Origin: CATOSP01 sp965204715
Lineage (GTDB): Bacteria > Chloroflexota > Dehalococcoidia > Lucifugimonadales > UBA3495
DNA: 64,000 nucleotides
Direction of reading: 5' to 3'
Assembly (NCBI GenBank): GCA_965204715.1
Contig: OZ242009.1
Span: 1,116,001-1,180,000, forward strand
This document shows positions 16,982 to 25,676 of the stretch, piece after piece. Both the position numbers and the translations under genes were made by a program. Each line of letters opens with the position of its first letter. Within the stretch, counting starts at the first letter, position 1. The notes beneath the pieces were generated by a model. It was not told the DNA's origin. It ran no database searches and saw nothing but the letters and a program-made list of their open reading frames with translations.

Positions 16982-17026
16982 TCGTCACCGTCACGCTCCC
17001 GACGCACACCAGGGGAGGCCAACATC

Positions 17027-17485
17027 ATGTCCACATCCCAGTTAGAAAAGGCAATGGCCACCCTGCGCATCAGCCTGGCCGAGATCAGGAACAAAGAAGG
17101 CCAGCTTGACACCATGATCTCCCAGTTCCGCACCCAGTTGCGGCGGGTGCCCCGCCAGGCCGTCTACGGCAGGATGGGGCTGGATCTCGCCCTGGCCGCA
17201 ATGGGCGAAGTCGAGGAGCGGTTGTCCGACGCCGAGAACACGCGCCGCAGGCTGCTGGCCATCAAGAAAACGGCCACCGACGAGTTGGAGGCGCTGCAAC
17301 TGATCAAGCAGGTGGACGAGGCCAAGAAGTCCCTCTCCGACCTGCGCCGGAAGGTCCGGGAGACGGGCGGCGACGCCGAGACCGTTGCCGAGATTCAGCA
17401 GTTGGAGCGTTTCATAGCCGCCCACAGCAAGCGCGCCGAGCAAGCCATCACCGCCAGCTATGAAGAACGCCTGAACCTAGGCTAA
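17027..17485 (+). CDS. Coiled-coil protein of unknown function
   Basis: The 152-residue product is almost entirely charged alpha helix, with heptad-like runs such as LEKAMATLRISLAEIRNKEGQL and AEIQQLERFIAAHSKRAEQA. No signal peptide, membrane segment or catalytic motif is seen. The pattern loosely recalls PspA-like or tail-fibre coiled coils, but no specific family can be named. The ATG at 17027 follows AGGGGAGGCCAACATC, a strong ribosome binding site, which supports its being a real gene. Confidence 0.7.
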   Translation: MSTSQLEKAMATLRISLAEIRNKEGQLDTMISQFRTQLRRVPRQAVYGRMGLDLALAAMGEVEERLSDAENTRRRLLAIKKTATDELEALQLIKQVDEAKKSLSDLRRKVRETGGDAETVAEIQQLERFIAAHSKRAEQAITASYEERLNLG

Positions 17486-17487
17486 AC

Positions 17488-17867
17488 CAAAGGCTAAGGT
17501 GGAATGTGCATTTGCCGGACGGCGGGAATCGGGCTGGGAATCTCGCAGGGGCGCCTCGACTCTTGATTGCAGCTCCGTCCGGCAAGCGCCGTTTCACCTC
17601 GTCTTGCCGGTTGGCCAGACTGGCGAGGAAATGGCTGACCTTGGCCTGCACTGCGGGCTTGGTCCCCAGGCACAGATTGCCGGTGGCCTCTTCTCTCACC
17701 CATCCCCGGATAGCCTCGCCGGCGTTGAAGTCCGGGCGTAGCCCGGCAGATTCACCAAGCGCAGCACCGGATCTGCCGTCCGCAGGTACTCCCGCACCGC
17801 TTGGCCCCGGTGGATCGGAGCACTGTCCCAGACCACCTGCAACGGCCCTGAGTGCCGCTGCCTCATA
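17488..17867 (-). pseudogene. C-terminal fragment of an IS630-family transposase, frameshifted
   Basis: On the minus strand, RQRHSGPLQVVWDSAPIHRG and then QAVREYLR, LVNLPGYA, match the DDE_3 region of IS630 transposases (vvwDnapiH...v.ef....p.l.l..lP.Yap.lNp.E). After PGYA the frame must change to continue with PDFNAGEAIRGWVREEATGN and then VQAKVSHFLASLANRQDEVKRR. The N-terminal half and the first catalytic Asp are missing. Confidence 0.75.
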
Positions 17868-17931
17868 ACGCCGGGGCGGCGGATTTCGTCCCCTTACCTA
17901 TCGGCTGGCGACAATTCATCCCACTATAAGC

Positions 17932-17951
17932 CTTGTTCAGAGTATCTTTAG
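17932..17951. repeat. Solo terminal repeat matching the IS5-like element at 52523-53735
   Basis: CTTGTTCAGAGTATCTTTAG differs by two or three bases from the right end of the IS5-like element near 53717-53736 (CTTGTTCAGAGTATCCCTAG). No transposase or second end is next to it. It borders the IS630 debris and overlaps the stop codon of the helicase pseudogene. Confidence 0.65.
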
Positions 17952-18637
17952 AATGGCAGGTCAGTTTCGTCGTCTTCGTACCAGTTCCTTATGCGGCCCC
18001 GGCCTTTTCCCATGTGTCCCCTTCTGTCGCCGCAAGTGGGAATCATTGTTTGGCATAGTTATTGCCAGGGGGACGAAATCGTCGAAAGTAATGGCGTTGG
18101 ACTCAAGCCGCGATTGCTCGAATGCTCGAATGCCTTGTATACCTCGACGTATGTGTCTCCGTTATGACCGGAATAACCGGCTTGTGAGGGAGGTATCAAT
18201 GCTCCTTTCCATAACCCAATCGCTTGCTTCGCGTCATCGACATCGATAGCGTTCTCATCAAGCCTCAGCTTCCTGCGCACCTGTGATATTGCCCTGACCA
18301 GCTCCAGATGGGCCAACTCTTCTTTGTCTCCGAACCATTGGCGGAATCCCTGACTGTTTATCAATCCATACGCATAGCTGTGGAAAGTATTGACCGGGGG
18401 CATCTGTCCTTTGGACACACCGGCATCCGACAATTTTTCGACAAACTGGTCCTTCGCCAGATTATTGAACATCAACACCTGAATCGGGCGGGGGCCAATC
18501 TGCTTTTCTTCGAGCAGGTGTTTGATGCGGTATGCCATTGTCGTTGTCTTGCCGGAACCGGCAACAGAAAGGACTTTGGCATAAACGCCGTCGGGATGTT
18601 TGATTACCTGTAATTGTTCTTCGGTGAGTTCAACCAT
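17948..18637 (-). pseudogene. UvrD-like helicase with internal deletion
   Basis: The first 185 or so residues are an SF1 helicase domain 1A: MVELTEEQLQVIKHPDGV, VLSVAGSGKTTTMAYRI (Walker A), VLMFNNLAKDQFVEKL and VNTFHSYAYGLINSQGF. At about 18060 the frame shifts and the protein ends early. About 100 bases further the minus strand still encodes the tail KGRGRIRNWYEDDETDLPF before a stop, so most of the protein (motifs II-VI) has been deleted between two retained ends. The acidic DLPF ending resembles the tail of the protein at 55406. Confidence 0.75.
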
Positions 18638-18850
18638 TGAGTGGAGTCCTAGTGATTGTTTTCGTCAACATAACGCAATGTGGCGTAATTTTCGGCTTTG
18701 CACTTTGGGGTGTCAAGCCCGGAACGCTGCCTCCTCCCGCACAGGGATTGCACGGGTCTGGTTGCGTTTGTATCATGGGCGAATCCTGGGGCCGGACTGT
18801 AATCGGATTTCCGGACCTTGGTTTCTTATTCAGCATCAGGGAGATTCCCA

Positions 18851-19810
18851 ATGACTACTATGGTCACCGGCGGCGCGGGATTCATTGGTAACCGCATAGT
18901 GCGCAAGTTGGTGGAGCGCGGCGAGGAGGTAGTCTGCTTCGACCTGGGCCGTCCCGGTCCGAACCTTGCTCCCTTCCTGGACCGCATCCATGTTTACCGG
19001 GGGGATATTACACAGGTCCCGCATCTGCTGGAGGCGGTCAACGTGCATGGGGTGGATCGGATTATCCACATGGCGGCGTTGCTGCCCCCGGATACGGAGG
19101 AGCGGCCCCACTTCGGGATGCTGGTAAACATACAGGGGGCGAACAACGTCTTTGAGGTCGCGCGGTGGACCGGGGTGCAGCGGGTGGTGTATGCCAGCTC
19201 CATCGCCGTGTACGGGGTGCAGGACACCTTCGGGGACCGTCCCATCAACGAGGATGACCTGGCCGCGCCGGTGAACGTTTACGGAATGACCAAGGCGGCC
19301 AACGATTTTGCCGCGGCCAAGTACAACGAACGGTACGGGCTGGACTGCGTGGGGATACGCATCTGCACGGTGTTCGGGCACGGCCGGGTCACGGGCATGA
19401 CGGGGATGATCGGCGGGTTGATGGTGTCGCTGCCGGCCATCGGGCAGTCCGTCAGTATGCCTTTCCACCAGGACGAACCTTCTCCGATGATCCACGCCGA
19501 GGACGCGGCGGAGATATTCGTGCGGGCGGCCCTGAGCGACGGTCTGAACCACCGCATCTACATCAGCGGAGGTCACCTGGCGACGATCAAGGATATGGCT
19601 GACCAGGTGCGGAGCTTCATCCCGGACGCCCAGATAACCACCGGAGACCAGGCGGTGCCCCACGTTTACCTGGTGGACAACAGCCGGATGCTGGCGGACA
19701 TCGGCTATGAGATGGCCCCCCTGGGAACGCGCATCCTGGAGCACATCAACGATGCCCGCGCCGAGGTGGGTATGGGGCCGCTGGAGGGGTCGGGTAGGGC
19801 GACGGTATAG
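18851..19810 (+). CDS. NAD-dependent epimerase/dehydratase (extended SDR)
   Basis: The 319-residue protein has the extended short-chain dehydrogenase layout. MVTGGAGFIGNRIVRKL is the NAD-binding GxxGxxG near residues 7-13, VDRIIHMAALLPPDTE the substrate loop, and VVYASSIAVYG then VYGMTKAANDF hold the catalytic Ser and YxxxK. Such enzymes epimerise, dehydrate or reduce nucleotide sugars or similar compounds. The ATG at 18851 follows CAGGGAGATTCCC, and an in-frame ATG at 18818 would add 11 residues that do not belong to the fold. The substrate is unknown. Confidence 0.9.
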   Translation: MTTMVTGGAGFIGNRIVRKLVERGEEVVCFDLGRPGPNLAPFLDRIHVYRGDITQVPHLLEAVNVHGVDRIIHMAALLPPDTEERPHFGMLVNIQGANNVFEVARWTGVQRVVYASSIAVYGVQDTFGDRPINEDDLAAPVNVYGMTKAANDFAAAKYNERYGLDCVGIRICTVFGHGRVTGMTGMIGGLMVSLPAIGQSVSMPFHQDEPSPMIHAEDAAEIFVRAALSDGLNHRIYISGGHLATIKDMADQVRSFIPDAQITTGDQAVPHVYLVDNSRMLADIGYEMAPLGTRILEHINDARAEVGMGPLEGSGRATV

Positions 19811-19814
19811 CCTG

Positions 19815-20495
19815 GTGCCACGACATGACTACATATTTGTGGACGAGTCCGGCGATCCAGCCTACACAGTTGACCCGTACTCTGGGCGGCTGTTGAGCAG
19901 TCCCTATTACATCAATGCCGCATTGCACCTATGCGACGACTCAATCCGTGGCCTGAACAAACACATGGCTGCCTTCCGATACTACTCAGGTCTGAGTAGG
20001 GAACTGAAAATCCCGCCTGAGCGAGAGGAATACGCAAGGCTCATCGACCCGATTCGAGCCTTGGCAGAAGGGGGAGAGAACATCTGGACCTCGGTGATCT
20101 ACGTTGACAAGCTGAGGTACAACGGAAGTTATCTGAAACCGGGGGGAACGCGCCCACCGGATCCACTTAGATTTCGCAATTACATGCTGCGGCGCTTGCT
20201 AGAACACCACTTCCAACAACACCAGCTACAATCGGACCATTACGATCTGGTCATTGACCGGGTAGAGTTGACCTTGGAAGAAACGTTGAATCTAAGAAAT
20301 TATATTGCGGGCAACAGGAACATCCCAACGCCTACTCACATAACCCACGCTGCGTCAATATATGTCGAAGGGTTGCAGGTGGTACATCATATAGCCAATG
20401 GTTATCGAAGCGCCGTTGATGGTCGAGACTCCCCACCCGAACTGGCGTTCGTGAGAGCAAGGGACATTTCTACAAACCAATACATTGTGGACTAA
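19815..20495 (+). CDS. DUF3800 domain protein
   Basis: The protein of about 226 residues opens with HDYIFVDESGDPAY, the D-E-S-G-D signature of DUF3800, an RNase H-like domain of unknown role often found near mobile or defence genes. Further conserved acidic positions lie in YDLVIDRVELT and in EGLQVVHHIANGYRSAVDG near the C-terminus. The GTG at 19815 lies just after the epimerase stop; a longer frame reaches into that gene and is rejected. The region is AT-richer than its neighbours and an IS66 element has inserted 140 bases downstream, so acquisition by transfer is possible. Confidence 0.82.
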   Translation: MPRHDYIFVDESGDPAYTVDPYSGRLLSSPYYINAALHLCDDSIRGLNKHMAAFRYYSGLSRELKIPPEREEYARLIDPIRALAEGGENIWTSVIYVDKLRYNGSYLKPGGTRPPDPLRFRNYMLRRLLEHHFQQHQLQSDHYDLVIDRVELTLEETLNLRNYIAGNRNIPTPTHITHAASIYVEGLQVVHHIANGYRSAVDGRDSPPELAFVRARDISTNQYIVD

Positions 20496-20501
20496 AATAT
20501 G

Positions 20502-20549
20502 TGTGGGCTAGGACCGGCCTCCATGTTTCGGGAGGCCCGCTAGCCCACA
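20502..20549 (+). terminator. Hairpin after the DUF3800 gene
   Basis: TGTGGGCTAG (20502-20511) pairs with CTAGCCCACA (20540-20549), and GGCCTCC (20516-20522) with GGAGGCC (20531-20537). It starts 7 bases after the stop codon. There is no T-run, so it is a probable factor-independent or bidirectional terminator with moderate support. Confidence 0.5.
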
Positions 20550-20637
20550 ATTAGCTAATTGAGCGGACTTGGGCTGGATGTCTATGTATATACACCATAG
20601 GCATCTACACTCCAAGTGTCAATAGCTTTTGGAAAAC

Positions 20638-22063
20638 GTAACTGTTCAGACTTGATGAGGTGAAATAACTGAAAGTTGACTTCTCCTCAAGAAACGCTGG
20701 CGCTGGGGGTGCGATTGTGGCATAAGAGAGCTATGGAAACGGAAGTGGACCTGAACCAAGCGAGCCGGGAAACTTTGCTGGAGATTATCGCGGAACTGAG
20801 GCAGCGAGTCGAGAGCCTGGAAGCCCGGCTGTCCGGTGGCGGGCCGGGGGCCAGGATGCCGGGGCATAAACCGGCCGCCAGGGGCAAGAGGCCGGCGGCG
20901 GACGAAAAGAAGCCGCGAAAGAAGCGTCAGCACGGCTTCGCCCGGTTGCGGATGGAACCCACCGGGCGGGTGGTCCACGCCCCGGAGTATTGCCCCGAAT
21001 GCCATACCGCTCTCGCCGGGGGCTGGGTGCAGCGGACCCGGGAAGTCATAGACATTCCGGCAGCCCCGGCGGAAGTCACAGAGCATGTATTCATAGCCCG
21101 GACCTGTCCGTTGTGCCGGAAGCGGCGGCTGCCCCAGGACCCTCTGCAAGGTCTGGCCGCGGGCCGCCAACGCCTTGGAACCAATCTGGTGAGCCTGATG
21201 GTGACCCTGCGGGAAGAGGGACGGCTGCCCCTGAGGACCATCCAATGGTATCTGCGGGTGTTCCATCAGTTGCAACTGAGCGTTGGGGCCATCGTCCGGG
21301 CGGTCCAGCAGGTTGCCCGGCAGGGAGGACCGGAAGTGGGCCAGGTCCTGGAGCGCATCCGTTCCAGCCCGGTGGTTCACGCAGATGAGACGGGTTGGCG
21401 GGAGAACGGGAGAAACGGCTACGTCTGGACTTTCAGCACGCCCAAGGAGCGGTTCTTCCTGCGCCGGGGCCGGGGCGGGGAGGTGGTGGATCAGGTCCTG
21501 GGCGAGTCCTTCGAAGGGATTCTGGTGAGCGATTTCTACGCGGCCTACCACCACTACCCCGGACTCAAACAGAGATGTTGGGTCCACCTGCTGCGGGACA
21601 TTCACGCGCTGAAGGTCTGGTACCCGGAAGACGGCGGGCTGGCCCGGTGGGCATCGGGAGTGCAACGGCTTTACGCCAAAGGCCGGGAATGGGCGGCGGC
21701 CGGGGGACGCCCACCATCCCAGGGACAGTTGGCGCTGGAGGAGCGGTTGCTGGCGCTGTGCCTGCCTTTTCTGGAAGACCCGCTGGCGGTGCAAGCCAAG
21801 CTATGCCGGCGGATAGAACGGCACATCAAAGAACTGTTCGTCTTCGTATCGCATCCGGAGACGCCATCTGACAACAATGCCGCTGAACGGAGCCTGCGCC
21901 ACCTGGTGATCAGCCGTAAAATCAGCGGCGGGACCCGCTCCCAACAGGGCAGCGACAGCAAAATGGTCCTGGCCTCCCTCTTTGGAACCTGGCGGGCCAA
22001 GGGCCTGAATCCCTTCCTGGAATGCCGCCAGTTGCTCATTTCCCCTCAACCCTGAACAGTTAC
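20638..22063 (+). mobile_element. Intact IS66-like insertion sequence with 8-bp target duplication
   Basis: The ends GTAACTGTTCAG (20638-20649) and CTGAACAGTTAC (22052-22063) are a perfect 12-bp inverted repeat. TGGAAAAC occurs immediately outside both ends (20630-20637 and 22064-22071), an 8-bp duplication as expected for IS66-type elements. The 1426-bp element carries a single transposase gene and no tnpA/tnpB accessory frames, as in single-gene IS66 relatives. Perfect repeats and an intact gene suggest a recent insertion. Confidence 0.93.
20733..22055 (+). CDS. tnpC: IS66 family transposase (single-ORF type)
   Basis: The 440-residue product carries the IS66 layout. A leucine-zipper-like N-terminus (SRETLLEIIAELRQRVESLEARL) comes first, then a zinc-finger segment with YCPECHTAL and CPLCRKRRL. 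The DDE domain has its first Asp in HADETGWRENG, its second in GILVSDFYAAYHHYPGL, and its Glu in SDNNAAERSLRHLVISRKISGG. The stop lies inside the right terminal repeat. An ATG at 20676 would add 19 residues. The ATG at 20733 gives a start close to the helical zipper. Confidence 0.93.
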   Translation: METEVDLNQASRETLLEIIAELRQRVESLEARLSGGGPGARMPGHKPAARGKRPAADEKKPRKKRQHGFARLRMEPTGRVVHAPEYCPECHTALAGGWVQRTREVIDIPAAPAEVTEHVFIARTCPLCRKRRLPQDPLQGLAAGRQRLGTNLVSLMVTLREEGRLPLRTIQWYLRVFHQLQLSVGAIVRAVQQVARQGGPEVGQVLERIRSSPVVHADETGWRENGRNGYVWTFSTPKERFFLRRGRGGEVVDQVLGESFEGILVSDFYAAYHHYPGLKQRCWVHLLRDIHALKVWYPEDGGLARWASGVQRLYAKGREWAAAGGRPPSQGQLALEERLLALCLPFLEDPLAVQAKLCRRIERHIKELFVFVSHPETPSDNNAAERSLRHLVISRKISGGTRSQQGSDSKMVLASLFGTWRAKGLNPFLECRQLLISPQP

Positions 22064-22207
22064 TGGAAAACGGGTCTGTTACCCAAGTATGTAATTCCCT
22101 CTGTTGTTCTCCCTGTGGCACCGCACGACATTTCCCTATAAAATGCCGGTAAGGACTTCTAACTACCATCTACCCACCACTATTCGCAAACGATGTAAGG
22201 AGCAGCC

Positions 22208-23134
22208 ATGAGCATCGCCATCGGCTACGTACCAGGCGCATTTGGTCAGGGAGGTGGAGACCCTGGGTTTCTCCGCGAGTTGGTCGAGGTCGGGGACCAG
22301 TATGGATACGATTCCATCTGGCTCAGCGACCGTATTGTCAGCGACCGTTTCAGCCTGGAGCCGATGATCGCGCTGTCGATGGTGGCTGCCTACTCGGACC
22401 GGATGAAGTTCGGCACCAGCGTGCTGGCCATGCCGCTGCGGAACCCGGTGGTGCTGGCCAAGCAGATCGCAACCCTGGACTACCTCTCCCAGGGCCGGTT
22501 CTTCCCCGCCGTGGGGTTGGGACAGGAAGAGCCGGAGGAGTACGAAGCTTGCGGCGTTTCCAAGGAGGACCGGGGCCGACGCACTGATGAGGCGATCCGG
22601 TTGATGCGCCGCCTGTGGGAGGAGGAGAACGTTACCCACGAGGGAACGTTCTATAGCTGCCACAATGTGACCATCACACCCAAGCCGTTCCTTGAGCCTT
22701 CAACTCCCGTCTGGATCGGTGGCCGCAGCGCGGCGGCCGCCCGGCGCGTGGGCCGGGTTGGCGATGGCTGGCTGGTGTCCAGCGCCACACCGGAAGAGGT
22801 CGGCGAGGGCCGGGAGATCATGTTCAGCACCGCCGCGGAGCATGGCCGGGAGATTGAAGACGACCACGTTGGGGTGCTGCTGGGGTACTATGTGGCGTCC
22901 AGTTCGGAGGAGGCCGAGGCCAAGGCGGAGCGGTACGTTACCCGCGCCCGTCCCGGCGCTCACTTCACCGAGTACAGCGCGTTGGGGTCCTCAGAGCAGA
23001 TTTGCCAGTCTATATCCCGCTACATCGACGCGGGGGCGCAGAAGTTCGTGGTACGGCCCCTTTGCCCCGCGGAAGAGACGATGGAGCAGCTTGAGGTCAT
23101 GGGCACGGAGATACTGCCCCAATTCGTGCAGTAA
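22208..23134 (+). CDS. LLM-class F420/flavin-dependent oxidoreductase
   Basis: The 308-residue protein is a second luciferase-like TIM barrel: MSIAIGYVPGAFGQ at the start, VGDQYGYDSIWLSDRIVSDRF, MKFGTSVLAMPLRNPVVLAKQIATLDYLSQGRF, then VGLGQEEPEEYEACGV and PVWIGGRSAAAARRVGRVGDGWL. The LR.P..LAKQ..TLD..S.GR and GG.S.AA.RR.....GW signatures are those of F420-dependent members. The ATG follows AAGGAGCAGCC. The substrate is unknown. It lies next to ABC permease genes on the other strand but shares no operon with them. Confidence 0.88.
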   Translation: MSIAIGYVPGAFGQGGGDPGFLRELVEVGDQYGYDSIWLSDRIVSDRFSLEPMIALSMVAAYSDRMKFGTSVLAMPLRNPVVLAKQIATLDYLSQGRFFPAVGLGQEEPEEYEACGVSKEDRGRRTDEAIRLMRRLWEEENVTHEGTFYSCHNVTITPKPFLEPSTPVWIGGRSAAAARRVGRVGDGWLVSSATPEEVGEGREIMFSTAAEHGREIEDDHVGVLLGYYVASSSEEAEAKAERYVTRARPGAHFTEYSALGSSEQICQSISRYIDAGAQKFVVRPLCPAEETMEQLEVMGTEILPQFVQ

Positions 23135-23166
23135 GGTAGTGGCGAGCAGCCAATGGGTCTGACCTG

Positions 23167-23415
23167 ATGGGGGGAAGGTTGGCAACGGTAGTCGCAACCG
23201 ACGATTCCCGACTCGCGCGGCTGGAAGCGCAGATGGAGCGGGTGCTCACCACGCTCCAGGATATGCGGATCGAGACGCGGGCTGAAATCCGGGCCCTCAA
23301 CGCCCGGATAGACCGACTCACGTTGGCAGCCCTGGGCATTGGCGGTGGGGTTATCGTCGCGTTGATTTCCCTGGTGGGCGCTCTGGCTGCCGGACTAACC
23401 CAAGGTGGTGGGTAG
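23167..23415 (+). CDS. Small coiled-coil protein with C-terminal membrane anchor
   Basis: The 82-residue product has an amphipathic helix (SRLARLEAQMERVLTTLQDM, about 14-33), a second charged helix with heptads (IRALNARIDRLTL), and one C-terminal membrane segment (ALGIGGGVIVALISLVGALAAGL, about 54-76). It has the same design as the 82-residue protein at 36545 without obvious sequence identity. It may form a membrane-tethered coiled coil, and its role is unknown. Confidence 0.6.
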   Translation: MGGRLATVVATDDSRLARLEAQMERVLTTLQDMRIETRAEIRALNARIDRLTLAALGIGGGVIVALISLVGALAAGLTQGGG

Positions 23416-23438
23416 CCCGCACGTATTCTATAGCTGAC

Positions 23439-24368
23439 TTACCGGCGGCCAGTGCCCCGCAGCCTTGGGTCTAGGACGTCGCGCAGGGCGTCTCCGAAGA
23501 GGTTGAAGGCCAGCACCACGACCACGATTGCCAGTCCCGGTGCAAGGGACATCCACGGCGCTATCAGGAAGTAGTCGCGGCCTATGCCGGAGAGCATCCT
23601 GCCCCATGACGGGTGCGGCGGGGGCACCCCCACTCCCAGGAAGCTCAGGGACGCCTCCTGTAGTATCGCGCCACCCAATGCGGCGGTGGCCACTATGAGG
23701 TAGGGCGCGAAGCTGTTGGGCATTACGTGGGAGAAGACTATTCTCTTCCAACTTGCTCCCATTGCCACGGCGGCCAGGATGTAGTCCGTGTTCCTGATGA
23801 CGATGGCCGAGGAGCGCACGACCCGGGCCGCGGTGGCTATCAGCCCGATGCTGATGGCGATAACGATGTTGTTCAGGCTGGAACCCAGGGAGGCGACGAT
23901 GACCAAGGCCAGGGCCAGGGTTGGGATGCTTTGCAGCACGTCGATGAATCGCTGGCTTATCAGGTCGTACCTGCCCCCATTGTAGCCGCTGGTCAACCCC
24001 CAGACCGCGCCGAGCCCCGTGCCGATAATCACCGAGGCGAAGCCCACGTAGATGGAAATCTTCGCCCCGCCGATGATGTTGCTCAGAACGTCCCGCCCGT
24101 ACAGGTCCGTTCCCAGGGGATGAGTCCTGCTGGGCGATTCCAGCTTGGCGAAGAAGTCCATATCTATTGGATTGTAGGGAGTGAGGAAGCCACCAAAGGC
24201 GGTCAGGAAGAACATGAACAGCACTATAGCTGCGCCCACCGCTCCGAGAGGTTTGTTGACCAGAAAGCGGCGTGTCCAGCGGATGCGCCTGCTCCACTGG
24301 CTCTCCTGGGGGAGTACCAGCAGCGGCTCCGTTGCCGGCGTCTCGGGTGTGCTTGGTCCAGCGTTCAT
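23439..24368 (-). CDS. ABC transporter permease, dipeptide/oligopeptide/nickel type (DppC/OppC)
   Basis: The 309-residue membrane protein is the C-type permease of a peptide-class ABC importer. The features are an N-terminal cytoplasmic extension, a first membrane helix (LGAVGAAIVLFMFFLTAF), HPLGTDLYGRDVLSNIIGGAKISI (the family's HplGTD..GRDvls motif), and an EAA loop around SSAIVIRNTDYILAAVAMGASWKRIVFSHVMPNS. It is 18 bases downstream of the DppB-type permease in one operon. No ATPase genes are next to it, so they must be elsewhere. Confidence 0.92.
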   Translation of the reverse strand: MNAGPSTPETPATEPLLVLPQESQWSRRIRWTRRFLVNKPLGAVGAAIVLFMFFLTAFGGFLTPYNPIDMDFFAKLESPSRTHPLGTDLYGRDVLSNIIGGAKISIYVGFASVIIGTGLGAVWGLTSGYNGGRYDLISQRFIDVLQSIPTLALALVIVASLGSSLNNIVIAISIGLIATAARVVRSSAIVIRNTDYILAAVAMGASWKRIVFSHVMPNSFAPYLIVATAALGGAILQEASLSFLGVGVPPPHPSWGRMLSGIGRDYFLIAPWMSLAPGLAIVVVVLAFNLFGDALRDVLDPRLRGTGRR

Positions 24369-24386
24369 TAGTCTCCAGGCTTGCCG

Positions 24387-25355
24387 CTAATAGTCGGAGT
24401 ATCGGATTCTGGGGTCGAGGAAGGCGTAGAGCAGGTCCACGCCGAGGTTGACCACGATGTGCACGATGGTTATGAAGAGCACCAGGTTCTGGATTACAGG
24501 GTAATCCCGCAGCCGCACCGCGTCCACGGTTGCCAGGCCCAGGCCGGGAAGGTTGAACACCACCTCGGTGACCAGCGAACCGCTTATCAGGCCGCTGAGC
24601 TGTCCGCCGGAGATGGTGAGTACGGGAATGGCGGCGTTCTTCAGGGCGTGACGCCACAGGACGGCCTGCGCTCCCAGCCCCTTGGCCCGGGCGGTGCGGA
24701 TGTAGTCCTCCCGGAGCACTTCGAGCATCGTGGCCCGGGTCATTCTTGTCTGAATGGCGGCCAGGGACGTGCCGAGCACCACTGCCGGAAGCATAAGCTG
24801 GGAGAAGTTCTCCGTGGGGGCGCGCCAGGGGGCCTGATAAGTCAGTGCGGGAACCCAGCCGAAGAAGGCGGCAAGGTAGGTGAGCATCAGGATGCCAAGC
24901 CAGAAATTGGGAGTGGCAAGCCCAATGATGCTGAGGAATCTTGGTATGTAGTCAAGAGGCGTGTCCTGCTTGACCGCCGATAAGATGCCGACGGGGATGG
25001 CGATGATCCATGACAGCAGCAAGGCCATTGCGGACAACTGGAGGGTTAAGGGGAAGCGCCGGACGAGCAGGTCGCTGACAGGCTGGCGGTTCCACAGGGA
25101 CTCGTCGAGGTCGAAGCGGGCCAGGTCCCACATCCAGTTAAGGAACTGCATGTGCAGGGGAGCTTCCAGACCGAGACGCTCGCGGATTTTGTCCAATGCC
25201 TCCTGGTTTATTTCCTCCTCGCCCTCCGCACCGCCGATGGCTATCAGGCTTGCCACGTCGCCGGGGGCAACGCGCATTATTATGAATATGAGCAGGGCGG
25301 CCCCGAATATGGTGGGGATGCCCAGGAGCAGTCTGCGAGTTGTGTATTGACGCAC
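24387..25355 (-). CDS. ABC transporter permease, dipeptide/oligopeptide/nickel type (DppB/OppB)
   Basis: The protein of about 322 residues has the B-type permease pattern: RQYTTRRLLLGIPTIFGAALL and then IFIIMRVAPGD at the start, a periplasmic region with ERLGLEAPLHMQFLNWMWDLARFDLDESLWNRQPVSDLL, and an EAA loop near MTRATMLEVLREDYIRTARAKGL. The GTG at 25355, after TCAGGTAGAG, gives the canonical start. A longer frame to 25559 has a non-hydrophobic, implausible leader. It is upstream of the DppC permease and divergent from the binding protein at 25677. Confidence 0.92.
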   Translation of the reverse strand: MRQYTTRRLLLGIPTIFGAALLIFIIMRVAPGDVASLIAIGGAEGEEEINQEALDKIRERLGLEAPLHMQFLNWMWDLARFDLDESLWNRQPVSDLLVRRFPLTLQLSAMALLLSWIIAIPVGILSAVKQDTPLDYIPRFLSIIGLATPNFWLGILMLTYLAAFFGWVPALTYQAPWRAPTENFSQLMLPAVVLGTSLAAIQTRMTRATMLEVLREDYIRTARAKGLGAQAVLWRHALKNAAIPVLTISGGQLSGLISGSLVTEVVFNLPGLGLATVDAVRLRDYPVIQNLVLFITIVHIVVNLGVDLLYAFLDPRIRYSDY

Positions 25356-25676
25356 TTTTACTCTACCTGAGGTATCCTGAGGACTTCCGACTTGGCCGAC
25401 AGCGGCTCCCCAACCGGGAACGCTCCCGATGATACGGAAACCGCAAGGTAGTGTCAATTGAAATGGGGTGAGAGAACCCCTGCGCAAGCCATGATTTCGG
25501 GGCGGGCATGTACCGTCTTGGCCTCCTAGAAGGGGATTGACACCACATAGGCAATCCATATAATCATCCTAGACTTGCGCCGGGGTTGTGATCAGCCCTT
25601 CGGCGGGGGCAAAAGCGACTTAATCGTAAAGCCGTACCGGACTTTTCCATTCGTCGCACTATGGAGGGATGAACCT

